A stretch of 14,111 nucleotides of DNA from CANKHA01 sp034668785 (GTDB taxonomy: Bacteria > Pseudomonadota > Alphaproteobacteria > Rhizobiales > Xanthobacteraceae): the NCBI GenBank assembly GCA_034668785.1, contig JAXDOS010000167.1, positions 1 to 14,111 on the forward strand. The letters are read 5' to 3'. Below, piece after piece: positions 7,726 to 13,673 of this stretch. The stretch's first letter is position 1. Each line of letters begins with the position of its first letter. Made by a program: the position numbers and the translations under genes. The notes under the pieces were generated by a model. That model saw nothing but the letters and a program-made list of their open reading frames with translations, did no database searches and was not told the origin of the DNA.

Positions 7726-8517
7726 TCAACCGCCGCTACCCGTCCGCCGCGCCGGGCCTTCCATCTGGTAAAAGCGATAAAGCACGGCATCGATGTCGGA
7801 GGGAAAAAACGGCTTGGTCAGGAAGGCCGCCGCACCGGCCTCGCGCGCACGATCGGCAAAAGTTTTATCGTCCACCGATGTCATCATCACCACCATGACA
7901 TCGCGATGCGTCTGCTTGAGTTCCGCCAAAGTGCCGAAACCGTCGAGACCGGGCATATTGCAGTCCAGAAAGACAATATCGAAAGCGCCACCGCGCAATT
8001 CCTCCAGCGCCTGGACTCCCTCACCCGCTTCCGCAATCTCGAGCGGAAATTTACTTGCCGACAAAATCTTGCGCACGATGCCGCGCATCGGCGCGGAATC
8101 GTCGACCACCAGAACGCGCCGCGGAATCCGCACACGGATGCTGCGGTCGATGACGGATTGCGCCTGCAGCACCGTCCTCGGCCGCGCGATGAAACCATCG
8201 GCATCCGTGCTGTCGGTGTCGGTTCCGACGATGACGACGAATGGACCACCGCGAGCCTTCCGCGCGGCTTGGCTCACCACCGCCTTGTCCGCCGCCGGCA
8301 AAGCAGCCTCCACAAGAACGATATCGATGCCGCCGTTGGTGAGCAGAGACTTGGCGGCGGCCGCGTTATCGGCCTCGACGACCTCAGCCGGCACCGAGGC
8401 CAAGCCGGCGCCGCGGCGCAAAAGCTCGCGGTCCGCGGCGGTGCGGAACACGATCAACAATTGCAGGGAAATAAGTTCGCTGCTGCTCATGGGTGGATAA
8501 CCGGCGTCATCCGCCAA
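7726..8517 (-). CDS. Two-receiver response regulator, first receiver degenerate
   Basis: A 263-residue protein with two CheY-like receiver folds and no output domain. The first (about 17-100) keeps the fold pattern (LQLLIVFRTAADRELLRRG, then GIDIVLVEAALP) but has Glu70 where the phosphoacceptor Asp should be, and no acidic pair after its first strand. The second (about 133-250) is intact: RVLVVDDSAPMR (D139/D140), FDIVFLDCNMPG (phosphoacceptor D185), VVMMTS (T213) and FLTKPF (K235). With no DNA-binding or enzymatic domain, the output is probably protein-protein, as for CheY/DivK-type single-receiver regulators. No histidine kinase is encoded nearby. ATG 8517 is preceded by GGCGG placed too close to act as an ideal ribosome site. 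ATG 8490 (MSSSELIS) is a reasonable alternative giving 254 residues. Confidence 0.85.
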   Translation of the reverse strand: MADDAGYPPMSSSELISLQLLIVFRTAADRELLRRGAGLASVPAEVVEADNAAAAKSLLTNGGIDIVLVEAALPAADKAVVSQAARKARGGPFVVIVGTDTDSTDADGFIARPRTVLQAQSVIDRSIRVRIPRRVLVVDDSAPMRGIVRKILSASKFPLEIAEAGEGVQALEELRGGAFDIVFLDCNMPGLDGFGTLAELKQTHRDVMVVMMTSVDDKTFADRAREAGAAAFLTKPFFPSDIDAVLYRFYQMEGPARRTGSGG

Positions 8518-8774
8518 AGGTTCGCCTGGAACTTCGCTTTGTTTGATCGAGTCATGGCGGAACAGCTCCCCGCTCGGAGAGTTTTACTCCCTCCACCGCG
8601 GATAAGAACAGCGCGAAGCAAATATAACCGCTTTCAAATCAAGCAAAACAATCTAAGATTGCATATCGCACATTTGTATGTTTGAAGCTGATTTAATTCG
8701 CTAAAGCTCACGCTCTCCTTGAGACGTGTTTCGCGGCGACTTACGTTTTCCCGCGAACACTGTAAGGGTTTGGA
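8518..8774. promoter_or_regulatory. Divergent intergenic region, AT-rich
   Basis: The 257 bp between the divergent response-regulator and YgfZ-like genes must carry both promoters. The stretch at about 8620-8710 is clearly AT-rich compared with its surroundings. I could not fix a convincing -35/-10 pair or operator by eye. Confidence 0.4.
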
Positions 8775-9665
8775 ATGCAGGCAGCCCTTCTTTCGGATCG
8801 AGCCGTGGTCAAGGTCGCTGGCGGCGACGCCCGGCGATTTCTCAATGGACTGCTCACCACCAACATCGACAAGGTGACGCCGGGTTCCGCGCAATTCGCC
8901 GCGCTGCTGACGCCGCAGGGCAAGATCATTGTCGATTTTATCGTGGCCGAGGCCGAAACTACCGACGGTGGCGGATTCTTCCTCGATTGCCCGCGGGCGC
9001 TGGCGCCGACGCTGGTCGAGCGGCTCAACTTCTATCGCTTGCGCGCCAAGATCACTGTCGAAAATCTTTCCGAAACGCTCGGCGTGCTGGCGGTCTGGAA
9101 CGGAGCCGGCAAAACGGAATACGGCCTCGTCTATCCGGACCCTCGCCTTCCCGCGCTCGGGCTGCGCTGCATTCTGCCGCCTGACCTCGCCGTCGACGCG
9201 ACCGCCGACCTCGGGGCCGAACTTGTCGATATCTCCGCCTACGAGGCGCATCGCATCGCGCGCGGCGTGCCGCGCGGCGGTGTCGACTTCAGCTATGGCG
9301 ACGCTTTTCCCCACGAGACCGACATGGATCAGCTTGGCGGCGTCGATTTCACCAAGGGCTGTTACATCGGCCAGGAAGTTGTCTCCCGCGTCGAGCATCG
9401 CGGCACCGCGCGCACGCGCATCGTGCCGATTGCCTATGACGGCTTCGCGCCGGAGCCGGGGATGACGATCATGGCCGGGGAGAAGGAAGTGGGCAGGCTT
9501 GGCTCAACCGCCAATGGCCGGGGACTGGCGATGTTGCGATTGGATCGTGTCGAGGACGCTCTGGCCAATGGCATACCGCTACTCGCCGGCGGCGTAGCGG
9601 TGCGGCCGGTGAAGCCGGATTGGGCACGCTTCGCCTGGCCGGGCGCGAACAAGGCGGCGGGATGA
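8775..9665 (+). CDS. ygfZ: YgfZ/GcvT-like folate-binding protein
   Basis: A 296-residue cytoplasmic protein of the YgfZ branch of the GcvT/aminomethyltransferase fold, which binds tetrahydrofolate and supports maturation or repair of certain Fe-S enzymes. The hallmark KGCYIGQE motif is present at about 194-201, with the conserved Cys at 196, in DFTKGCYIGQEVVSRVEHRG. The N-terminal DRAVVKVAGGDARRFLNGLLTTNI and the LLTPQGKIIVDFIV segment are typical. The length is shorter than true GcvT (about 365), which fits YgfZ. Start ATG 8775 follows AAGGGTTTGGA. The stop overlaps the next ATG (ATGA), so it is translationally coupled to the DNA glycosylase gene. Confidence 0.9.
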   Translation: MQAALLSDRAVVKVAGGDARRFLNGLLTTNIDKVTPGSAQFAALLTPQGKIIVDFIVAEAETTDGGGFFLDCPRALAPTLVERLNFYRLRAKITVENLSETLGVLAVWNGAGKTEYGLVYPDPRLPALGLRCILPPDLAVDATADLGAELVDISAYEAHRIARGVPRGGVDFSYGDAFPHETDMDQLGGVDFTKGCYIGQEVVSRVEHRGTARTRIVPIAYDGFAPEPGMTIMAGEKEVGRLGSTANGRGLAMLRLDRVEDALANGIPLLAGGVAVRPVKPDWARFAWPGANKAAG

Positions 9666-10261
9666 GTCCTACCCTGCCCCACTCCGATCTGCCGCGCTGC
9701 CCTTGGCCGAAGCAGGACCCGCTCTATCTCGCCTATCACGACGAGGAATGGGGCGTGCCGGAATACGACGACCGCGCGCTCTATGAGAAGTTTGTGCTTG
9801 ACGGCTTCCAGGCGGGATTGTCGTGGATCACAATTCTCCGCAAGCGCGAGAATTTCCGCCGCGCCTTCGGCGGCTTCGATCCGGTCAAGATCGCGCGCTA
9901 CACACCAAGCAAAGTCGAGCGGCTGATGCAGGACGCCGGGATCGTGCGCAACCGCGCCAAGATCGAGGGCACTATCCTCTCGGCGCGGGCGTGGCTCGAC
10001 GCGATGGAGAAGGACAACGGCTTTTCCAAATTGCTCTGGGACTTCGTCGATGGCAAACCGCAGGTCAACCGCTTCCGCAGCATGGCCCAGGTGCCGGCGG
10101 AAACCGAGCTATCGCGGAAGATCTCCAAGGAGTTGTCGCGGCGCGGATTCAAGTTCTGCGGCCCCACCATCGTCTACGCCTTCATGCAGGCGGTGGGCAT
10201 GGTCAATGATCATCTGGTGACATGCCACCGGCATGCGGAGTGTCAGAAGTTGGGAAGATGA
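9662..10261 (+). CDS. tag: DNA-3-methyladenine glycosylase I
   Basis: A base-excision repair enzyme (199 residues) that removes 3-methyladenine from alkylated DNA. ATG 9662 was chosen because it forms an ATGA overlap with the upstream stop, follows GGCGGG, and places the N-terminal Cys correctly. The upstream in-frame ATG at 9620 lies inside the previous gene. The structural zinc ligands of the Tag family can be assigned: Cys13 (RCPWP), His26 (YHDEEWG, 13 residues later as in E. coli), His184 and Cys188 (NDHLVTC). The core QAGLSWITILRKRENFRRAF, VERLMQDAGIVRNRAKIEG and RRGFKFCGPTIVYAFMQAVGMVNDH are diagnostic. E. coli Glu38, which contacts the base, corresponds to Asp47 here (LDGFQAG), a conservative change. 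It probably shares a transcript with ygfZ. Confidence 0.95.
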   Translation: MSPTLPHSDLPRCPWPKQDPLYLAYHDEEWGVPEYDDRALYEKFVLDGFQAGLSWITILRKRENFRRAFGGFDPVKIARYTPSKVERLMQDAGIVRNRAKIEGTILSARAWLDAMEKDNGFSKLLWDFVDGKPQVNRFRSMAQVPAETELSRKISKELSRRGFKFCGPTIVYAFMQAVGMVNDHLVTCHRHAECQKLGR

Positions 10262-10280
10262 TCTCCAATTGCAATAATTT

Positions 10281-10369
10281 CGTCATGCCCGGCCTTGTGC
10301 CGGGCATCCACGTCTTTCTTATTACAAGGAAGGAAGACGTGGATGGCCGGGACGAGCCCGGCCATGACG
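10281..10369. repeat. Palindromic intergenic repeat pair (REP/BIME-like)
   Basis: Two 36-nt arms (10281-10316 and 10334-10369) are inverted repeats of each other with 5 mismatches around a 17-nt loop. Each arm holds its own perfect 9-bp hairpin: ATGCCCGGC/GCCGGGCAT in the left arm and ATGGCCGGG/CCCGGCCAT in the right arm. Four of the five differences fall in paired positions, so each hairpin is kept. This ATGGCCGGG..CCATCCACGTCTT layout is familiar from intergenic repeats in Bradyrhizobium-like genomes. It starts 19 nt after the tag stop and ends 18 nt before the likely start of the HD-domain gene. It may also act as a transcription barrier between the two. Confidence 0.85.
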
Positions 10370-10387
10370 AACGTTAGCGTTGTCGTC

Positions 10388-11032
10388 ATGCCGCAATCCA
10401 AACCACTCCCCTCCCCAACCCTCCCCCTCAAGGCGGGAGGAAAGAAAGAACGCGCGTGGCAACGGATGTTGTCGGGGCGGCGGCTCGATCTGCTCGATCC
10501 GTCGCCGCTCGATGTCGAACTCGCCGACATCGCTCATGGCCTGGCCCGCGTCGCGCGCTGGAACGGACAGACCGAGGGCGCGCATATTTTCTCCGTCGCG
10601 CAGCACACGCTGCTGGTAGAGGCGGTCGCGCGCGCCAAAACGCCGCGGCTCGATCGCACGCGGCGGCTCGCGGTGCTGCTGCACGATGCGCCGGAATATG
10701 TGATCGGCGACATGATCTCGCCGTTCAAGGCCGTCATCGGCGACAGCTACAAGGCGGTGGAGCGGCGTCTGCTTGCCGCTATCCACCTGCGCTTCGGATT
10801 GCCCGCCGAATTGCCGGAAGACTGGGGACGGCTGGTCAAAGCGGCGGATCGTGGCGCCGCCTATTTCGAGGCGACACGTCTCGCCGGGTTCGACGCCGCC
10901 GAGGCGCGCCGCTTTTTCGGCAATCCGCCGGTGTTTTCGCTGGCGCTGGAGCGCGATTATCTAAAACCCTGGCCGGCGGAGATCGCGCAGGCGCGCTATT
11001 TCGAACGCATGACCAAGCTCACGCGGGAGTGA
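10388..11032 (+). CDS. HD-domain phosphohydrolase (YfbR-like)
   Basis: An HD-superfamily metal-dependent phosphohydrolase, probably acting on nucleotides or deoxynucleotides like E. coli YfbR (the substrate is inferred). From ATG 10388 it has 214 residues: His73 (GAHIFSVAQHTLLVEA), the His99-Asp100 pair (LAVLLHDAPEYVIGDMISPFKAV) and a distal Asp154 (VKAADRGAAY) supply the metal ligands, with the Arg-Trp of VARWNGQTEGAH just before. The start is uncertain. The reading frame extends further upstream through the palindromic repeat (giving the artefactual WMAGTSPAMT peptide), ATG 10388 has no clear ribosome site, and ATG 10466 would start at MLSGRRLDLL, trimming the AWQR residues usual before this point. 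No ATG, GTG or TTG lies in frame between 10388 and 10466. A phosphatase-like gene follows after a 49-nt gap. Confidence 0.85.
   Translation: MPQSKPLPSPTLPLKAGGKKERAWQRMLSGRRLDLLDPSPLDVELADIAHGLARVARWNGQTEGAHIFSVAQHTLLVEAVARAKTPRLDRTRRLAVLLHDAPEYVIGDMISPFKAVIGDSYKAVERRLLAAIHLRFGLPAELPEDWGRLVKAADRGAAYFEATRLAGFDAAEARRFFGNPPVFSLALERDYLKPWPAEIAQARYFERMTKLTRE
10404..10440. repeat. C-rich repeat with CCTCCC/GGGAGG stem
   Basis: A tract of CTCCCCTCCCC type ends in CCTCCC (10420-10425) and GGGAGG (10435-10440), which can pair around a 9-nt loop. It resembles the CCCTCCCC...GGGGAGG intergenic repeats common in Rhizobiales. It lies inside the annotated 5' end of the HD-domain gene, which suggests that this N-terminal coding sequence derives from repeat DNA. 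Confidence 0.45.
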
Positions 11033-11081
11033 GCTTCTCGTCGCCATAGATAAACCCAAACAGCCGGCTTAAAAAGATGTG

Positions 11082-11588
11082 ATGATTCACGTCTGCTCAT
11101 TGGCGCGGCTGCACGACACGGTGGAGACCACCGGCGCGCGCCATGTCATCACCCTGCTCAAGGAAATTTCGGCGGTGAGGCGTCCCGCTGCCGTCGCCGC
11201 CGAAAACCATCTGCATATCGACGTTGACGACATCAGTTGCCCGATCGACGGCTACACGCATCCTTGCGAGGAGCACGTCGCGCGGCTGTTACGCTTTGTA
11301 AAAGGCTGGGATCGCGCCGCCCCCATCGTCATTCACTGCTACGCGGGGATCAGCCGCTCCACCGCCAGTGCCTATGCCGCGGCCTGCGCACTCAACCCCG
11401 AGCGGGAGGAAATGGCGATTGCCTGGGAACTGCGCCGCGCCTCGCGCACGGCGACGCCCAACCGGCTGATCGTGTCTTTGGCTGACCGCATCCTCGGACG
11501 CGACGGCCGCATGGTGAAAGCGATCGAGACCATCGGGCCTGGTGACGCCGCCTATGAAGGCGATCCGTTCCGGCTCGATCTTGTGTGA
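11082..11588 (+). CDS. Tyrosine-phosphatase-like protein (CX5R)
   Basis: A 168-residue cytoplasmic protein with the cysteine-phosphatase P-loop HCYAGISRS: nucleophile Cys86 and Arg92 counted from ATG 11082. The surroundings (IVIHCYAGISRSTASAYAAAC) match dual-specificity/protein-tyrosine-phosphatase-like proteins. Asp residues in HIDVDDISCP (about 46-54) are candidates for the general acid, which is my inference. The opening MIHVCSLARLHDTVE with RHVITLL is typical of a conserved alphaproteobacterial group annotated as tyrosine phosphatase family. GTG at 11079 is directly adjacent and in frame, so the start could be one codon earlier; AAAAAG is the only ribosome-site-like sequence. The gene follows the HD-domain gene closely, so two phosphate-removing proteins may share a transcript. 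Substrate unknown. Confidence 0.85.
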   Translation: MIHVCSLARLHDTVETTGARHVITLLKEISAVRRPAAVAAENHLHIDVDDISCPIDGYTHPCEEHVARLLRFVKGWDRAAPIVIHCYAGISRSTASAYAAACALNPEREEMAIAWELRRASRTATPNRLIVSLADRILGRDGRMVKAIETIGPGDAAYEGDPFRLDLV

Positions 11589-11614
11589 AGTCCTACTGCC
11601 GATTTGGCCATGAG

Positions 11615-12040
11615 CTAGCTTGCAATTTTCCGTCCCAGTGACTGCTCAAAAAGCGGGCTGAGGATAAGAGCAAATATAACACCCACTCCGACCACTACTC
11701 CTCCGACAGCCCAATGCATCTCGTCTGGAAGGAAATATCGGACAGCAAACGCAAGCGAGAGTCCGAGCACCGAACCAACCATAGTCAACATGCTTACTTT
11801 CTTACCTCGCGCAGCGGATATCGGTTGAACCTCGATTGGCTTGGTGCCTCTCCGATACCAAGTATGGAGGAAGGATACGATCGTTACAAACAGACTAGCG
11901 CTTAAGCCCCAGAAAAACCATCTAAACGTTGTCGGAAGAAAGACGCCTAACAATACGAGGCACGCTCCCAAGCCAAACGCGAGAAACGCTAGTTTCATTC
12001 CGCGTTTTATTAAAGGATTGGCTGAGATAGGAGAACCCAT
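11615..12040 (-). CDS. Small four-helix membrane protein, unknown function, low GC
   Basis: I do not recognise the family. From the codon at 12040 it has 141 residues with four predicted membrane helices: about 15-36 (MKLAFLAFGLGACLVLLGVF), 41-63 (FRWFFWGLSASLFVTIVSF), about 79-101 (VSMLTMVGSVLGLSLAFAV) and about 107-131 (VGGVVVGVGVIFALILSPLF), separated by a basic loop (TWYRRGTKPIEV) and a short C-terminal tail. The frame is open to 12253 but that extension overlaps the divergent NadQ-like gene and is not credible. ATG 11998 (MKLAFLAF, preceded by CGCGGA) is an alternative start giving 127 residues. GC over 11701-12060 is 50% by hand count, against more than 70% in sampled flanking lines, so horizontal acquisition or a relaxed history is likely. 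It is convergent with the phosphatase-like gene. Confidence 0.6.
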   Translation of the reverse strand: MGSPISANPLIKRGMKLAFLAFGLGACLVLLGVFLPTTFRWFFWGLSASLFVTIVSFLHTWYRRGTKPIEVQPISAARGKKVSMLTMVGSVLGLSLAFAVRYFLPDEMHWAVGGVVVGVGVIFALILSPLFEQSLGRKIAS

Positions 12041-12062
12041 GCACACATTATGCGCCGATAGT

Positions 12063-12082
12063 GATATTCTTTCAAGAATATC
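12063..12082. promoter_or_regulatory. Perfect 20-bp palindrome, likely operator of the NAD regulator
   Basis: GATATTCTT (12063-12071) and AAGAATATC (12074-12082) are exact inverted repeats around TC. The site lies 22-41 bp upstream of the divergent membrane gene start (12040) and ends 10 bp before the GTG of the NadQ-like regulator, touching its GGGGTGAG ribosome site. Bound protein would block both transcription and translation initiation. Autoregulation by the adjacent regulator is the simplest reading, but I cannot confirm its motif. Confidence 0.6.
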
Positions 12083-12092
12083 GGGGTGAGAT

Positions 12093-13079
12093 GTGACGGA
12101 AACCAAGCTCACGCCGATCGAGATTGGATTGACCGCCGCGATCGTCGCGGTCGAAGCCGATGAGCCGACGATCCTGGTCGCAGCCGACGGCGCCAAGGGG
12201 GGCGGGCGTGCGGGTTTGCCGTTTGGTCCCTTCGATCCCGTCGCGCATCGCACTTTTGAGATCGGGCTACGTGCCTGGGTGGAAGCGCAAACGGGCTTAC
12301 GCGTTGGCTATGTCGAGCAACTCTACACATTTGGCGATCGCGGTCGCCATGTCGGTCCGCGTGATACCGCGCCGCATGTGGTTTCCATCGGGTATCTGGC
12401 GCTCAGCCGGATGTCGGACAATGCCGCAACGTTGCGCGGCTCCGCCGCCGGATTTGAGCCGTGGTACCGCTTCTTTCCCTGGGAGGACTGGCGCGAGGGC
12501 AGGCCGGCGATTCTCGATACCACCATCCTGCCGCTGCTTGAGGAATGGGCCGGGCGGGTGCAGCAGCCGGAGCCCGGCCGCGCACTGGGACGTCGGGAGC
12601 GCCTGCGGCTTTGTTTCGCGGTTGGCGGCAGTCGGTGGGACGAGGAGAAGGTGCTCGACCGTTATGAATTGCTCTATGAGGCCGGCCTCGTCGAAGAGGC
12701 CAGACGCGACGGCCGCGAAGCCGCGCTTGCCCGCGATCCTTTCCCCGCGCTCGGCGAAGCCATCCGGTTCGATCACCGGCGCATTCTCGCCACCGCCATC
12801 GCGCGGCTGCGGGCGAAGCTGAAATATCGCCCGGTGGTGTTCGAGTTGATGCCGGCGGAATTCACGCTGACGGAATTGCAGCGCACGGTCGAAGCGATCT
12901 CCGGAAGGCATCTGCATAAGCAGAACTTCCGGCGCCTGGTGGAGACGGCGGCACTGGTGGAGCCGACTGGCGAAATGTCGACCGCGACCGGCGGGCGGCC
13001 CGCCGCCCGCTTTCGTTTCCGCCGTGAGGTGGTTTCGGAGCGTCCGGCGCCGGGATTACGGCTGGGCGGACGCGGCTAG
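12093..13079 (+). CDS. nadQ: NadQ/NrtR-type NAD biosynthesis regulator (degenerate Nudix + winged helix)
   Basis: A 328-residue transcription factor combining a Nudix-like sensor with a C-terminal winged helix. The Nudix region (about 12-105) starts IGLTAAIVAV and has a degraded box at 60-69: RAWVEAQTGL in place of RE-U-x-EE-x-GU, lacking two catalytic Glu, so hydrolysis is unlikely and ligand sensing is expected. The winged helix (about 245-310) reads YRPVVFELMPAEFTLTELQR, AISGRHLHKQNFRRLV, LVEPTG and GGRPAARFRF, a close match to the NrtR DNA-binding domain. The length exceeds that of a typical NrtR (about 230) and fits the longer alphaproteobacterial NAD regulators called NadQ. GTG 12093 is preceded by GGGGTGAG. 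No NAD gene is adjacent, so any targets are elsewhere. The assignment to NadQ rests on recalled family features. Confidence 0.8.
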   Translation: MTETKLTPIEIGLTAAIVAVEADEPTILVAADGAKGGGRAGLPFGPFDPVAHRTFEIGLRAWVEAQTGLRVGYVEQLYTFGDRGRHVGPRDTAPHVVSIGYLALSRMSDNAATLRGSAAGFEPWYRFFPWEDWREGRPAILDTTILPLLEEWAGRVQQPEPGRALGRRERLRLCFAVGGSRWDEEKVLDRYELLYEAGLVEEARRDGREAALARDPFPALGEAIRFDHRRILATAIARLRAKLKYRPVVFELMPAEFTLTELQRTVEAISGRHLHKQNFRRLVETAALVEPTGEMSTATGGRPAARFRFRREVVSERPAPGLRLGGRG

Positions 13080-13082
13080 CGT

Positions 13083-13559
13083 CTAGTCCCGCTCCGACAT
13101 CGTCACCGCGGCGGAGGATTGCACCGGCGGCTGCAGCGAGCGCGGACGTGAACTGGCCTTGGCAAGGCTCACGCGCGCCGAACGGCGGTTGAAGTCGCAA
13201 TAGGCGAAGCCGAGGCCGGAGATGGAGCCGCGGAAGCTCACCTTGTCCTTCTGCTCGAGATTGAAGCAGGGCTCAAAGGGCATGCCCCTCACCGAAGCGC
13301 AGACCGCCTCGCTCTTCACCCGCAGCGTGCCGGGCGGCAGCGTCACGTAGCGCACCGGACCGCTACCGCGGAACTGGACAGAGCCCGTGGCTGAGCCGTC
13401 GGCGTGGACGCGGCCCGCACCGGTGGTGCCCTCGAAACAATTGAAGGCGAACAGCTTGCCGGTGACGAAGCGCCGAGCTTCTTCAGGCTTCAACTCGCCA
13501 GCCATGGCCGGCAGACTGGCAACTAGCCCCATCAACACAACAGCGAAACGCGCCTGCAT
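13083..13559 (-). CDS. Secreted protein of unknown function with four cysteines
   Basis: A 158-residue exported protein; I do not recognise a named family. The Sec signal is clear (MQARFAVVLMGLVASLPAMA, cut before GEL). The mature part has four cysteines (FNCFEG, AVCASV, EPCFNL, AYCDFN), enough for two disulfides in the periplasm, and a Gly-rich middle (GAGRVHADGSATGSVQFRGSG) that looks like beta structure. The C-terminal 30 residues are Ser/Arg/Pro-rich and low in complexity. ATG 13559 has TTGGAG about 6 nt upstream. The open frame begins at GTG 13580, but that would place the ribosome site inside the gene, so I reject it. It is convergent with the NadQ-like gene, with only 3 nt between the two stop codons. 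Confidence 0.72.
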   Translation of the reverse strand: MQARFAVVLMGLVASLPAMAGELKPEEARRFVTGKLFAFNCFEGTTGAGRVHADGSATGSVQFRGSGPVRYVTLPPGTLRVKSEAVCASVRGMPFEPCFNLEQKDKVSFRGSISGLGFAYCDFNRRSARVSLAKASSRPRSLQPPVQSSAAVTMSERD

Positions 13560-13652
13560 CACACACTCCAAGCAACACACGCCAGATAGCCTAACCGCAC
13601 TTTCTTAAGGAGATTCTTACCACGTCGGAAAAGACGTTAAAAGCCGGGTATT

Positions 13653-13673
13653 AAAGGCTAATCGCCTGCCTTT
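13653..13673 (-). terminator. Weak stem-loop after the acuI-like gene
   Basis: AAAGGC (13653-13658) and GCCTTT (13668-13673) can pair around a 9-nt loop and overlap the TAA stop of the minus-strand oxidoreductase gene. Read on the minus strand, the downstream DNA is only moderately T-rich, so termination would be weak. A second 5-bp stem, ACGTC/GACGT at 13622-13637, lies just beyond. Confidence 0.25.

Noticed and set aside
7612..8685. 357-codon plus-strand open frame opposite the response regulator
   Set aside because: The minus strand encodes an unmistakable receiver domain here; the plus-strand product is His/Arg-rich and spans an intergenic region.
10295..10387. Upstream extension of the HD-domain gene through the palindromic repeat
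   Set aside because: The added peptide (with WMAGTSPAMT) is translation of the repeat itself, a familiar annotation artefact in Bradyrhizobium-like genomes.
12041..12253. N-terminal extension of the membrane protein gene on the minus strand
   Set aside because: It overlaps the start of the NadQ-like gene, is Pro/Ser/Ala-rich without structure, and crosses the palindrome and divergent promoter region.
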